A stretch of 48,903 nt of DNA from UBA3495 sp964629875 (lineage in GTDB: Bacteria > Chloroflexota > Dehalococcoidia > Lucifugimonadales > UBA3495): NCBI GenBank assembly GCA_964629875.1, contig CAZVRK010000015.1, positions 1-48,903 of the forward strand. The letters run 5' to 3'. The notes below the pieces were generated by a model. The model was given only the letters and a program-made list of their open reading frames with translations. It did no database searches and was not told the origin of the DNA. Positions 8,048 to 17,472 of the stretch are shown piece by piece. Numbering within the stretch: position 1 is the stretch's first letter; every line of letters begins with the position of its first letter. The position numbers and the translations under genes were made by a program.

Positions 8048-8801
8048 AATCGGCTAGATAATCCCCAAGCTCACGATATCCAGGACTATCCAACGCTCCA
8101 TTTCCCAAGTTGTATCCCATTGCTTTCAGACCTATAACTTCATCCAGCAGACCAATCTCCATCATTTCATCAACTCTGTGATCAATCCGAGCATATAGAT
8201 CAGGTCTGTTCATCGTAAGCCCTATTATCAGAGGAGAATAATCTTGATCCCTCCTGGAGGGGACTTCTGATGGTTTAATCCCTCCAACATGAATAATTTC
8301 CAGAGCTCTTATAACTCTCCTCACGTTACGAGGGTCTAGTTGGCTAGCTCGTTCTGAGTCCAAACCCTGGAGTTCATCATGTAAGAACTGATACCCATAC
8401 AGGGCTGCTTGCTCTTCTTTATGCGCTCGAAACGCACTACTTGGTGGGACCACTGGCACATTCCAACCTTCAAGCAAGCTCCATATATATTGGCCTGTAC
8501 CACCGGCTAATATCGGAACGGCTCCCCTTTCCCTTATTTGGTTTATCGTATTATTAGCGTCTGATATAAACTGCCCAAGGCTATACATTTCGTCTGGATT
8601 TAAAATATCAATGAGATGATGCTTCGCCCTCGCACACTCGTCCTGAGTTGGTTTTGCAGTACCAATGTCCATAAATCGATAAACCTGACGACTATCTGCG
8701 TTAACAATTTCACCATTTATAGCCAGCGCGATTTCTATAGCGAGTTTAGTCTTGCCTGTGGCGGTAGGTCCTAGGATAACTACCATATCGGGCATGGCCA
8801 T
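8048..8801 (-). CDS. miaA: tRNA dimethylallyltransferase, 3' end lost in gap
   Basis: MiaA adds a dimethylallyl group to A37 of tRNAs reading UNN codons. The visible 251 residues contain the P-loop GPTATGKT (11-18), the substrate motif NADSRQVYR, MDIGTAKPT, HHLIDI, and the GGTGQYIWSLLEG segment. Later come RRVIRALEI and the tRNA-binding helix with GYRELGDYLA. The last 50-60 residues fall in the gap, so any stop codon read through the N run is an artefact. It starts at ATG 8801, 7 nt after the tpiA stop, so the two genes are probably coupled. Confidence 0.94.
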
Positions 8802-8808
8802 ACCCCCA

Positions 8809-9564
8809 CTAGGACCAAATTTGTGATTGCTTAATAATATCTATAAATTGGGTATGATCAAGGCTAGCTCCACCTACGAGAACGCCATCAACCTGATTGC
8901 AGTTGAGGAATGCGGACACATTTTGAGCGTTGACACTACCACCATACAGAATTGGGATCGTTTTCCCATCATCACCGAACAATGATACCAGTGTTGAACG
9001 AATACAATCCGAAGCCATATCTTCAATTATTTCGGGAGTAGCTGATTCGCCAGTTCCAATCGCCCATACAGGTTCATAAGCCACCATTAACCCATTGATA
9101 CTGGTCAAGTCCTGTAAAGATTCTTCCATCTGTAATTTGACTGCTTTCGACGAAAATCCTGAATTTCTATCTTCTAATACTTCTCCTACACATAGTATCG
9201 GCTTGATACCATGAGACAGCGCCGATAGCATCTTTTTATTTATTACCTCGTTACATTCCAGGAACATTGACCGCCGCTCAGAATGCCCTAATATGACGTA
9301 TTCACAAACACCTTTAAGCATCACCGGAGAGATCTCTCCAGTGTATGCACCTGAATCATGGTGGAACATATTTTGGGCAGCCAGCGATACCGGACAGTCG
9401 CCCAGAAGGTCTCTCATCCCGAGTAAAGATGTAAAAGGAGGCGCCAAGATGACATGAACACCAGATATATTTTCGCAAGAAGCTTTAATTTGAGCAGTTA
9501 ATTCAAGCGCTTCTTGGTGAACTTGGTTCATTTTCCAGTTGCCAACTACGATGCGTCTACGCAT
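8809..9564 (-). CDS. tpiA: Triosephosphate isomerase
   Basis: TpiA interconverts dihydroxyacetone phosphate and glyceraldehyde 3-phosphate. The active site is complete: Asn9 and Lys11 in GNWKMN, catalytic His94 in ILGHSERR, Glu164 in AYEPVWAIGTG, and the phosphate-gripping ILYGGSVN and GVLVGGASL loops near the C-terminus. At 251 residues it has the normal single-barrel size. It starts at ATG 9564, 14 nt after the apgM stop, in a glycolytic block ordered pgk-apgM-tpiA. Confidence 0.97.
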   Translation of the reverse strand: MRRRIVVGNWKMNQVHQEALELTAQIKASCENISGVHVILAPPFTSLLGMRDLLGDCPVSLAAQNMFHHDSGAYTGEISPVMLKGVCEYVILGHSERRSMFLECNEVINKKMLSALSHGIKPILCVGEVLEDRNSGFSSKAVKLQMEESLQDLTSINGLMVAYEPVWAIGTGESATPEIIEDMASDCIRSTLVSLFGDDGKTIPILYGGSVNAQNVSAFLNCNQVDGVLVGGASLDHTQFIDIIKQSQIWS

Positions 9565-9578
9565 TCCAAGCAGCCATC

Positions 9579-10784
9579 CTACGGTCCAAATTTTGTTAGC
9601 TTGCCGGAATGGGATAGTGCCAGCAACATAATATTTGTAGCTGGTATACGGCCAATTGCACCTAGGTTACACGCCTTCTCATTAAATCCTGACACCCCTT
9701 CACCCTTGGTCAAGGCTGAATGAAGCATGAACGGAACAGGATGCCAACTATGTGCAGCCATAATGGCAGGGGTAGAGTGATCTCCAGCTACCATAAATAC
9801 GTCTGGGTTTAGTTCCCGTAGCCTAGGTATCAACTGATCTAAATCTTCTAAAGTCTTAACCTTGGCATCAAAATCACCGTCCTCGCCGGCAGCATCAGCA
9901 GGCTTGTAGTGAATGAAAAAGAAATCATAATCTTCATAGTTTTTATGCAAAGTGTCGACTTCATCAGAAAACGTTTTCCCAGTAGGTATAACATTCATCT
10001 GCGCCACAGTTGCCAATCCTCTATACATCGGATAGGCCGCCACTGCCGCTGGATTCAATTTATAAACGTCGCCCATTGCTGGTAGCTGAGGGAGTTGCGC
10101 CCATCCTCGGAGTAATATCATGTTACCCCGTTCTTCTTCCCTCAATACATTTCTCGCCTTCTCAACAAATTCATTAACTATTTTTGCTGTCTTGTCCGCA
10201 GCATCAACGAGTGATTTCACTTTGAGAGCTTTAACCCCAATGATTTGTGGATCCGTCTCACTCACATCCTCAGACAAACCCAGTCCTCTTAAACGCAAAA
10301 CAAAACGGTAATCTTGAACAGGAAATACGTCTATCTGTACACCGTCAATCTCGATTTGATCAAGTCGTTTGCACAGCGGCGCACTTAGCTCTGTAGGAAT
10401 GCGACCTGCCCTGCGATCCACGAGCATTTCGTTGTCATCAACCGTACAGAAATTACCGCGCGCAGCGACGTCGCCAGGCAAAAGTTCCACGTCAATACCC
10501 AATGCTTCTAATGCCCCTCTCCCAATAAGATACTTGAGAGGATCATACCCAAATAGAGCCAAATGACCAGGGCCACTACCAGGAGCCACTCCTGGCATTA
10601 CTGGCGTAGTCAAACCGCACGCACTTTCCTGTGCCATTGCATCCAGGTTCGGTATATTGGCAGTTTCCAGTTCAGATTTACCAGTGTCAGGATGGGCTAG
10701 CCCTCCCAATCCATCTACAACTAAAAGAATTATTTTGCTACCCGTTGTCACATAACAATCATGCAATTGTTCGAGGTCTATCAT
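9579..10784 (-). CDS. apgM: 2,3-bisphosphoglycerate-independent phosphoglycerate mutase, archaeal type
   Basis: ApgM interconverts 3- and 2-phosphoglycerate and belongs to the alkaline-phosphatase-like metalloenzymes. Seen are the first metal ligand Asp24 in LLVVDGLGG, the PGSGPGHLALFGYDP block with the nucleophilic Ser70, the IGRGALEALG and RGNFCT segments, and the late metal-binding MVAGDHSTP and AAHSWHPVPFML motifs. The frame is open back to a GTG at 10838 inside pgk, but homology begins only at the chosen ATG 10784, giving 401 residues, the family norm. The archaeal type, rather than GpmI, fits a Chloroflexota-like genome. Confidence 0.93.
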   Translation of the reverse strand: MIDLEQLHDCYVTTGSKIILLVVDGLGGLAHPDTGKSELETANIPNLDAMAQESACGLTTPVMPGVAPGSGPGHLALFGYDPLKYLIGRGALEALGIDVELLPGDVAARGNFCTVDDNEMLVDRRAGRIPTELSAPLCKRLDQIEIDGVQIDVFPVQDYRFVLRLRGLGLSEDVSETDPQIIGVKALKVKSLVDAADKTAKIVNEFVEKARNVLREEERGNMILLRGWAQLPQLPAMGDVYKLNPAAVAAYPMYRGLATVAQMNVIPTGKTFSDEVDTLHKNYEDYDFFFIHYKPADAAGEDGDFDAKVKTLEDLDQLIPRLRELNPDVFMVAGDHSTPAIMAAHSWHPVPFMLHSALTKGEGVSGFNEKACNLGAIGRIPATNIMLLALSHSGKLTKFGP

Positions 10785-10818
10785 AGTTAACCCACAATCC
10801 CTTCCGCTAGAATGATTT

Positions 10819-12015
10819 CTATTGATTTGGCAGAGCACCTATACCAGGGAGTACTTTACCTTCCAAAAATTCAAGTGAAGCTCCTCCTCCGGTAGATACA
10901 TGTGTCAATTTATCAGATATTCCCATAGATTCCACAACTTCTGCAGTCGAGCCTCCTCCTACCACAGTAGTAACTCCTGCCATATTAGCAATAGCTTCCC
11001 CTATTGTAACTGTACCTTGCTTGTAATTGTCCATCTCAAAAACACCCATTGGACCGTTCCATATAATGGTTTTACATTCTCCAAGAGTATTAGAAAACGA
11101 TGCAGCGGACCTTGGCCCAATATCCATAATGAACCAGCCATCTGGCACTTCACCAATATCAACTGTATCTGAATAGGATGGACTTGGACTGAATTCACTA
11201 GCTACAACCAAATCCTGAGGAAGATGCACTTGAGTACCCCGTTTCCCAGCCTCTTCCATAACCCACTGAGCAAATTCTATACGATCAGTTTCGACCTTGG
11301 AGGCTCCAGTTGACTTATGACAAGCATTCAAAAAAGTAACTGCCATCCCCCCACCAATAATCAGGTGGTCTAACCTATCCAGCAAGTGCTCTATAACCAG
11401 AATTTTATCGCTAACTTTGGCGCCTCCCAGAAGTGCTGCCATTGGTGTATCCGGATCATCCAGAGCTTTGCTCATTGCATCAACTTCTTTCTTCACTAAG
11501 AACCCCATAGCGGATGGCAGGTATTTCGTTACACCAACAACAGAAGCATGGCTTCTGTGAGCTACAGCGAAAGCGTCCATTATGAAGACATCTGCGAGGC
11601 TAGCTAGGGATTTGCTAAACTCATCGTCGTTTTTTTCTTCTCCTGAATGAAAACGTAGATTCTCTAGAAGAACAACATCTCCCGGGTTCAACTGGCTAAT
11701 ACGGGTTGAGATTTTGTCGCCGATACACTCAGACAGACTAGTTACTGGGTAATCCAGTAACTGACTTAGCCTCTCGCCTATTGGAGCAAGTCTTAACGAC
11801 TCATCAACCTCCCCTTTTGGGCGGCCCAAATGTGAGCACAATATCACTATACTAGACTGGCTCCGGAGATATTCTATGCTAGGCAAAGTGGACCGTAATC
11901 TCTGATCGTATAACGCTATACCATCAAGGCCCTGTTCAATAGGAACGTTAAAATCTACCCTGACAAGAACCCGCTTCCCTTCAACATCTATATCAGTTAA
12001 AGCTCTCTTTGGCAT
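10819..12015 (-). CDS. pgk: Phosphoglycerate kinase
   Basis: Pgk makes ATP from 1,3-bisphosphoglycerate. Diagnostic segments are RVLVRVDFNVP near the N-terminus, the ILCSHLGRPKG substrate loop, LENLRFHSGEEKND, MDAFAVAHRSHAS, the hinge and nucleotide region LLGGAKVSDKI, IWNGPMGVFE, and the C-terminal TTVVGGGSTAEVVE and HVSTGGGASLEFLEGK. Length is 398 residues, as expected. It starts at ATG 12015. It sits 34 nt upstream of apgM, and with tpiA forms a lower-glycolysis unit. gapdh and enolase are not in the window. Confidence 0.97.
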   Translation of the reverse strand: MPKRALTDIDVEGKRVLVRVDFNVPIEQGLDGIALYDQRLRSTLPSIEYLRSQSSIVILCSHLGRPKGEVDESLRLAPIGERLSQLLDYPVTSLSECIGDKISTRISQLNPGDVVLLENLRFHSGEEKNDDEFSKSLASLADVFIMDAFAVAHRSHASVVGVTKYLPSAMGFLVKKEVDAMSKALDDPDTPMAALLGGAKVSDKILVIEHLLDRLDHLIIGGGMAVTFLNACHKSTGASKVETDRIEFAQWVMEEAGKRGTQVHLPQDLVVASEFSPSPSYSDTVDIGEVPDGWFIMDIGPRSAASFSNTLGECKTIIWNGPMGVFEMDNYKQGTVTIGEAIANMAGVTTVVGGGSTAEVVESMGISDKLTHVSTGGGASLEFLEGKVLPGIGALPNQ

Positions 12016-12058
12016 ATGTAACGATAACTCCTGCAGTATTCCAAGATAGGATACTGTT

Positions 12059-13018
12059 CTACTTCTGTCCTATTACCCAGTCAATTAGCTCGTCAGTTTT
12101 ACTTCTATCAATCCCGCAAGAGAGCATATTGTCTCTTGCTTTAACTAAAATGTCCTCAATCACATGTAGGGCGTAATTCTTAGCATCCACCTCATCTAAG
12201 AGTTCAAGAACACGAGATATATCTGACGGTTCCAGGACCCGCTTCATATAGATCCCTGTTATCTCACGTTTTACTGCTGTTGATCCCGTCTCTAGAGCAT
12301 GTATCAGAGGTAAGGTCTTTTTTTTGTTTAATAGATTGTCAGGCGTTACACCATTTCCTAAATCACCCCAAAGCCCTTCGACATCCTGTTTTAGCTGCCA
12401 TGCAGATCCTATCTTAGTGCCGAACTCTCCAATTTCCTCACAAATGTCGTCATTGGAACCGGACACTAGAGCTCCCACTCTAGCCGCGCAACCCGACAAA
12501 GCACCTGATTTCTTGGAGACCATTTCCATATAGTCTGATGTTCTGATCAAAACTTGGTCTTGGAAGGTCAAATCTATGTACTGACCTTCGCACAAGGTTA
12601 AACATGTATTATCCAGTAAACGCACTGATTCTAAGATTTTACTAGGATCTACTCGTCGGCTCGATAGTCTCATCATCGCTGATCTGGCAAGTGCGTGGAG
12701 CCCATCCCCTGCATTTATTGCCTGAGCCGGTCCCCAAACCCACCAAATAGTCGGTCTTTCCACATCGGAACCAAGTCTACCTGCCTGAACTTCTCCGTGT
12801 ACGTCCATAAAATCACATATTAATTGCACAGCTGCTGCTACTGGCAACGCTGGGTCAATGTCATCTGACAATAGATCGGCAATACAGAGAGCCAGCATTG
12901 ACTGAAATCTAATGTTTACAACAGTATCTTGTGCTTGACCATACTGGTCAGTCCAACCAAGGTGATACCGTAACAAATCATACAGAAAACCCTCTCTCCC
13001 AGAAAATGACTCTTTCAA
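12059..13018 (-). CDS. Polyprenyl synthetase-family protein with altered Asp-rich motifs
   Basis: An all-helical isoprenyl diphosphate synthase-like protein of at least 319 residues. The fold signature is clear (AAVQLICDFMDVHGEVQ, PTIWWVWGPAQAINAGDGL, KKSGALSGCAARVGAL, NKKKTLPLIHAL), but both metal-binding motifs are degraded. The usual first DDxxD reads CDFMD (68-72) and the second reads QDVEG (211-215). TTG 13018 is the first standard start. The frame is open further upstream to a TAA near 13085 and encodes REIFTLDKLPEYRSSVNEE, which looks like family N-terminus. A GGAG followed by ATT 13069 is a candidate start. It may be an inactive partner or a variant prenyltransferase. Confidence 0.8.
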   Translation of the reverse strand: MKESFSGREGFLYDLLRYHLGWTDQYGQAQDTVVNIRFQSMLALCIADLLSDDIDPALPVAAAVQLICDFMDVHGEVQAGRLGSDVERPTIWWVWGPAQAINAGDGLHALARSAMMRLSSRRVDPSKILESVRLLDNTCLTLCEGQYIDLTFQDQVLIRTSDYMEMVSKKSGALSGCAARVGALVSGSNDDICEEIGEFGTKIGSAWQLKQDVEGLWGDLGNGVTPDNLLNKKKTLPLIHALETGSTAVKREITGIYMKRVLEPSDISRVLELLDEVDAKNYALHVIEDILVKARDNMLSCGIDRSKTDELIDWVIGQK

Positions 13019-13082
13019 TTCTTCATTAACGGATGATCTATATTCAGGTAACTTATCTAACGTAAAAATCTCACGACTCCAT

Positions 13083-13727
13083 TTATGTTAATGCCGATTT
13101 TATGTCCTCAATGGAAATAGAAGTTTCCCTCAAGAGTTTTGGTTCTGATCCTGTTATGTCAACTACTGTCGAACCAATACCAAATGGCTTTGGCCCACAA
13201 GTTATTATATGGTCTACCGAATTGCCCAATTGAGAAACCAGGGCTGCAGGTTCCACTAAATCTGGAGAGCCACTAAGATTGGCACTAGTACCCACAATTG
13301 GCTTCCCAACCTGCTCAATAATCTCTTGAGCTATCCAGTGATTTGGCTGCCTGACGGCTATTGTTCCCTTGCCTCCGGTAAGTATTTTAGAGAGATTTTC
13401 CTTTGCACGTATCACCAGAGTCAGTTGGCCCGGCCAGAATTTCCTGGCTAGTTTTTCACCCGTCAAATTTGAGTCATCCGATATTAAGCCAACCATTTCC
13501 CAACTACTTACTAGTACCGGCAATGCCATGGCATTGGGACGCCCCTTAATATCATATATCCGTAGAATCGATTCCTCATTAAAAATATCCGCTCCGAGGC
13601 CATAGAGAGTGTCAGTTGGGTAAACGATTATTCCACCTTTAGACACCACATTAGCTGCGCTGTTTATCTCATCAGCACATTCGAGTCTTGATCTATGTAA
13701 AGCACAAAAATATCCTACGGATTCCAT
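13083..13727 (-). CDS. tsaC: L-threonylcarbamoyladenylate synthase (TsaC/Sua5/YrdC)
   Basis: TsaC makes threonylcarbamoyl-AMP, the first step of t6A37 modification of ANN-decoding tRNAs. The YrdC domain shows IVYPTDTLYGLGAD (about 35-48), the KxR position in IYDIKGRPNAMALPVLV, FWPGQLTLV, TIAVRQPNH and PIVGTSANLSGSPD near the bottom of the fold. Length is 214 residues, so it lacks the extra Sua5 domain. It starts at ATG 13727 and is divergent from guaA, across 183 nt that must hold promoters for both. Confidence 0.94.
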   Translation of the reverse strand: MESVGYFCALHRSRLECADEINSAANVVSKGGIIVYPTDTLYGLGADIFNEESILRIYDIKGRPNAMALPVLVSSWEMVGLISDDSNLTGEKLARKFWPGQLTLVIRAKENLSKILTGGKGTIAVRQPNHWIAQEIIEQVGKPIVGTSANLSGSPDLVEPAALVSQLGNSVDHIITCGPKPFGIGSTVVDITGSEPKLLRETSISIEDIKSALT

Positions 13728-13910
13728 AGCAGAACGAGTTTAGCACGTAGATCTAAAAGGGTCGATATTTTCCATTATAATATCCGGATATCAATAATGA
13801 TTTACTCACGGCTTTGGTCTAGATTATTATCTAAATTTGAAGGATAATATCTTACTCAAATACGGACATATCTGCGAACAGAAAACTGGGATTAAAGGGG
13901 GCCGGGGCAG

Positions 13911-15503
13911 TTGGGATATTCGCAAGCAGCCACAGTAGATAATACCGACTCACATGTAGTAACTGACGAAGGTATCGTAGTAATTGACTTCGGTTCTCAA
14001 TACAGCCATTTAATAGCCCGTAGAATCCGTGAGCTACACGTTTATTCTGCGTTAGTAGCTCCATCGTCAACCTGGGAGATGGTGACAAATAGACTGAGAC
14101 CAAAAGGCATTATCCTGTCTGGTGGACCATCAAGCGTATACGAAGACGACGCTCCCTCCATTCCCGAATGGGTTTTCTCCAGTGATTTACCGATACTGGG
14201 AATATGCTATGGAATGCAGGCTTTAGTGCACCAAATGGGCGGAAAAGTTGCACCCAGCACCAGACGCGAATACGGACACGCCATTTTGAGCCAAGATACA
14301 GGCGATTGTATTCTATTTGACAGTATTCCTGAATCCCTTGAAGTCTGGATGAGCCACGGGGATAAGGTGGAAACATTACCGGAAACCCTTTCCCCACTAG
14401 CCCACACAGATAACTCGTCCATGGCCGCTATTGGTGACGGAAAAAAGATATTCGCTCTACAGTTCCATCCTGAAGTAGCGCACACACCCCTAGGAATGAA
14501 TGTACTAGATAATTTCCTACAGAAGGTGTGCCATTGTAAACAAGATTGGACTCCAGGAAATTTTGTTTCAGAGTGTACTGCAAGAATAAAAGAGCAAGTC
14601 GGCGACGCACACGTAATCTGTGCACTGTCAGGCGGAGTAGATTCATCAGTGACTGCTTTGCTCCTACACAAAGCAATTGGCGATCAACTAACGTGTATCT
14701 TTGTCAATAACGGACTCCTGAGAAAAGGCGAAGCTGAAGCAGTTCAGACCACATTTAGGAACAATCTAGGTCTAAATCTTATTTATATCGACGCTGCTGA
14801 CCGATTTATAGCAAAGTTAGAAAACATTACAGATCCCGAGCAGAAACGGAAGGTCATTGGAGAAGAATTCATTAGAGTATTTGAAGAAGTATCATCTGAT
14901 ATCAGCAATGCCGAGTATCTCGCGCAGGGTACCTTATATCCGGACGTAATAGAGAGCGAAACTCCGGATAACCGGGCGTCAGCAAGAATCAAAACCCATC
15001 ATAATGTCGGTGGGCTGCCAGAGGACATGAAACTCAAACTAGTGGAGCCTCTTAGGTACCTATTCAAAGACGAGGTCAGGGACGTAGGTATTGAGTTGGG
15101 ATTAGCCCGAGAAATGGTATATAGACAGCCGTTCCCAGGTCCTGGACTAGCTATACGGATCATAGGAAACATTACTAATGATAAATTGCATTTACTCAGG
15201 GAATGTGATGCTATAGTTCTCGAAGAAATCCGTAACGCCGGATTGTATGAGGACATATGGCAAAGCTTCGCCGTATTAAGTGATAACCGTACGGTAGGTG
15301 TAATGGGTGACTACAGGACATACGGTTATGTTTGTGCAATAAGGGCAGTATCTAGTGACGATGCTATGACAGCTGATTGGGTCCGGCTGCCATATGATTT
15401 GTTGGCCCAGATATCGAGCAGGATCGTCAATGAAGTAACCGGAGTGAACAGAGTAGTGTATGACATTACTAGCAAGCCTCCGGGAACCATCGAATGGGAA
15501 TAA
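13911..15503 (+). CDS. guaA: GMP synthase (glutamine-hydrolysing)
   Basis: GuaA aminates XMP to GMP. The class I glutaminase domain comes first, with Cys99 in LGICYGMQA and the His186/Glu188 pair in QFHPEVAHT. The ATP-pyrophosphatase domain follows with the PP-loop LSGGVDSS (239-246). The C-terminal dimerisation domain includes RQPFPGPGLAIRI and ends TSKPPGTIEWE, the canonical terminus. Length is 530 residues. The start is TTG 13911 behind a G-rich stretch. The first 20 residues are not conserved, so the exact start is less sure. It heads a plus-strand purine block. Confidence 0.96.
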   Translation: MGYSQAATVDNTDSHVVTDEGIVVIDFGSQYSHLIARRIRELHVYSALVAPSSTWEMVTNRLRPKGIILSGGPSSVYEDDAPSIPEWVFSSDLPILGICYGMQALVHQMGGKVAPSTRREYGHAILSQDTGDCILFDSIPESLEVWMSHGDKVETLPETLSPLAHTDNSSMAAIGDGKKIFALQFHPEVAHTPLGMNVLDNFLQKVCHCKQDWTPGNFVSECTARIKEQVGDAHVICALSGGVDSSVTALLLHKAIGDQLTCIFVNNGLLRKGEAEAVQTTFRNNLGLNLIYIDAADRFIAKLENITDPEQKRKVIGEEFIRVFEEVSSDISNAEYLAQGTLYPDVIESETPDNRASARIKTHHNVGGLPEDMKLKLVEPLRYLFKDEVRDVGIELGLAREMVYRQPFPGPGLAIRIIGNITNDKLHLLRECDAIVLEEIRNAGLYEDIWQSFAVLSDNRTVGVMGDYRTYGYVCAIRAVSSDDAMTADWVRLPYDLLAQISSRIVNEVTGVNRVVYDITSKPPGTIEWE

Positions 15504-15577
15504 GCGGTGCAACACAACCGACCGTTAAACTATAGCTACATGTGGTACAAGAGCATATTCCAGTCGGATTCAGAGTT

Positions 15578-16834
15578 ATGAATATATTGGTCGTAGGGTC
15601 CGGAGGCAGAGAACATGCGCTAGTTTGGCGCATCGGACAGTCAGACCCTGGTCATAATCTCTGGACTGCTAACGGTAATGCAGGAACTTCTCTTATATCG
15701 ACTAACGTTAACGTGGATCCTCTCAATACAGAAGAAGTCACAAGATTAGCCAAAAATTTAGATGTAGATTTGGTAGTCGTGGGGCCAGAAACTCCTTTAG
15801 CCTCAGGTTTAGTGGACAGACTATACAAAGTCGGCATTCCTGCTTTCGGACCAAGTAAGAATGCTGCTCAGATCGAGTCTAGTAAATCCTTTGCACGCCA
15901 AATAATTACCGATGCTCACATACCTGGCCCTGAGTATCATACTTTCACAGATCCTACCTTGGCTTTGGCTTTCATAGAGAAACACGAGTGCCCACTTGTT
16001 ATAAAAGCTGACGGATTAGCAGCCGGTAAAGGCGTCCTTATATGCATGGACCAATCGTCCGCAAGAGAAGCTGTTATTACAACTATGTCTGATCGGGTCT
16101 TTGGTTCAGCAGGGGACACAATAGTCATAGAAGAATTTTTGTCAGGCCCTGAGGTCAGTGTTTTTGCATTCAGCGACGGAACATCTGTATCAAAACCCAT
16201 AGCAGCCTGTGATTATAAAAGAGTAGGGAACGGAGACAAGGGCCCTAATACCGGTGGTATGGGCAGTTATACCCAGCCTAGGTTCTGGTCAGATGATCTC
16301 GAAAACCAAATTATGACCAATATTATGGAACCGACCATACGTAAATTGGCAGAGAAGGATATACCGTACAAAGGCATCTTATACGCAGGGATAATGTTGA
16401 CCCAATCGGGCCCACAGGTATTAGAATTCAATTGTAGACTTGGAGATCCTGAGACCCAAGTAATACTCCCATTATTACAAACTGACCCCATTGAAGTAAT
16501 GAAGGCTTGTATCAATGGAACTCTCACTAACATGGAAGTCAGATGGAATGACGAACCTCACGTTGGAGTTGTAATGACCTCAGCAGGATATCCAGACAAA
16601 TACGAAACAGGGAAAGCCATTACGGGGCTAGAGGACGAAAGTCCAAATAGTTTAGTATTTCATGCCGGCACAAAACGTAACTCAGATACGGGAGAGATAG
16701 TCACGGCTGGTGGAAGAGTACTAACAGTCGTAGGATGGGGCGAATCAATAGATGACGCCAAATCGAACGCGTATACTAGAGTGAATACTATTCATTTTGA
16801 TGGATCTAACTGCCGAACTGACATAAGCGACTAG
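15578..16834 (+). CDS. purD: Phosphoribosylamine-glycine ligase (GAR synthetase)
   Basis: PurD joins glycine to phosphoribosylamine in purine synthesis. The N-terminal MNILVVGSGGREHALVW begins exactly at the chosen ATG 15578. An upstream GTG at 15542 would add 12 unrelated residues. ATP-grasp features follow: PLVIKADGLAAGKGV, IEEFLSGPEVSVF, GDKGPNTGGMGSYTQP, and LEFNCRLGDPETQV with the metal ligands. Length is 418 residues. It lies 74 nt after guaA and shares one base with the next gene (TAG/GTG). Confidence 0.96.
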   Translation: MNILVVGSGGREHALVWRIGQSDPGHNLWTANGNAGTSLISTNVNVDPLNTEEVTRLAKNLDVDLVVVGPETPLASGLVDRLYKVGIPAFGPSKNAAQIESSKSFARQIITDAHIPGPEYHTFTDPTLALAFIEKHECPLVIKADGLAAGKGVLICMDQSSAREAVITTMSDRVFGSAGDTIVIEEFLSGPEVSVFAFSDGTSVSKPIAACDYKRVGNGDKGPNTGGMGSYTQPRFWSDDLENQIMTNIMEPTIRKLAEKDIPYKGILYAGIMLTQSGPQVLEFNCRLGDPETQVILPLLQTDPIEVMKACINGTLTNMEVRWNDEPHVGVVMTSAGYPDKYETGKAITGLEDESPNSLVFHAGTKRNSDTGEIVTAGGRVLTVVGWGESIDDAKSNAYTRVNTIHFDGSNCRTDISD

Positions 16835-17472
16835 TGAATATCATTACTATGGCCATGCATCAATCAACATCTACATACGATTTAGTATCAGCTTTTGAAA
16901 AAGATCTATCTAACGGCATATTGCATAACTATACAGAAAAGAAATTCGGGAGATGTTCTGAGTTTTCCAAATGGTTAACCGAAGATATGCTACCACTCCT
17001 CTCCGTCGAACAAAGTTTAGATTTATACAAATCCTCCGGAGGTCGAAAAACTCCGCAATTCAAAGAGAACAGTATAGAAGATATTCGGGATGCTATAGAT
17101 TTTTTGCTGTACGACACCATAAAGTTGGAAGGTAGATTTGACGAATGTGTATCAGATATAGGAGCTTACAAACTTCTTGGGGCCAGCAAAGAATTTGTAT
17201 CTTATCTCCTGAATTTGAGAGATCCTTCGCTGTTTGGGATTTGGAATCAATCATCTGAACGCGCGTTGAAGCTCTTAGGCTGGTACACAACTAATTTAAG
17301 GAAGGGACCCTGGGGTATAAGATACATTGACATGCTAGATTTGCTACACCGGGTTCAATCTCGATTTCAATTACCCAACCTGTCTGCCGTCGATCAATTT
17401 AATTACTGGTTAACACGGTTCTCCCCAATGGCTACCGACGTCAAATCAAATACAACAAAAACGAGCGCATAA
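16834..17472 (+). CDS. Hypothetical protein, helical, coupled to purD
   Basis: A 212-residue protein that I do not recognise. The GTG at 16834 overlaps the purD stop by one base. In-frame ATGs at 16849 and 16855 are alternatives. It looks mostly helical. The middle has KLLGASKEFVSYLLNLRDPSLFGIWNQSS followed by ERALKLLGW, a layout that recalls segments in some nuclease- or McrB-associated proteins, but this is only a visual resemblance. The C-terminal 20 residues are polar and probably disordered. It overlaps the following gene by one base (TAATG), so purD and the two unknown genes look like one translationally coupled run. Confidence 0.7.
   Translation: MNIITMAMHQSTSTYDLVSAFEKDLSNGILHNYTEKKFGRCSEFSKWLTEDMLPLLSVEQSLDLYKSSGGRKTPQFKENSIEDIRDAIDFLLYDTIKLEGRFDECVSDIGAYKLLGASKEFVSYLLNLRDPSLFGIWNQSSERALKLLGWYTTNLRKGPWGIRYIDMLDLLHRVQSRFQLPNLSAVDQFNYWLTRFSPMATDVKSNTTKTSA

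Noticed and set aside
13774..13781. ATTATAAT, which gives a TATAAT on both strands between tsaC and guaA.
   Set aside because: No acceptable -35 lies 16-18 nt away on either strand, and AT-rich DNA makes the hexamer likely by chance.
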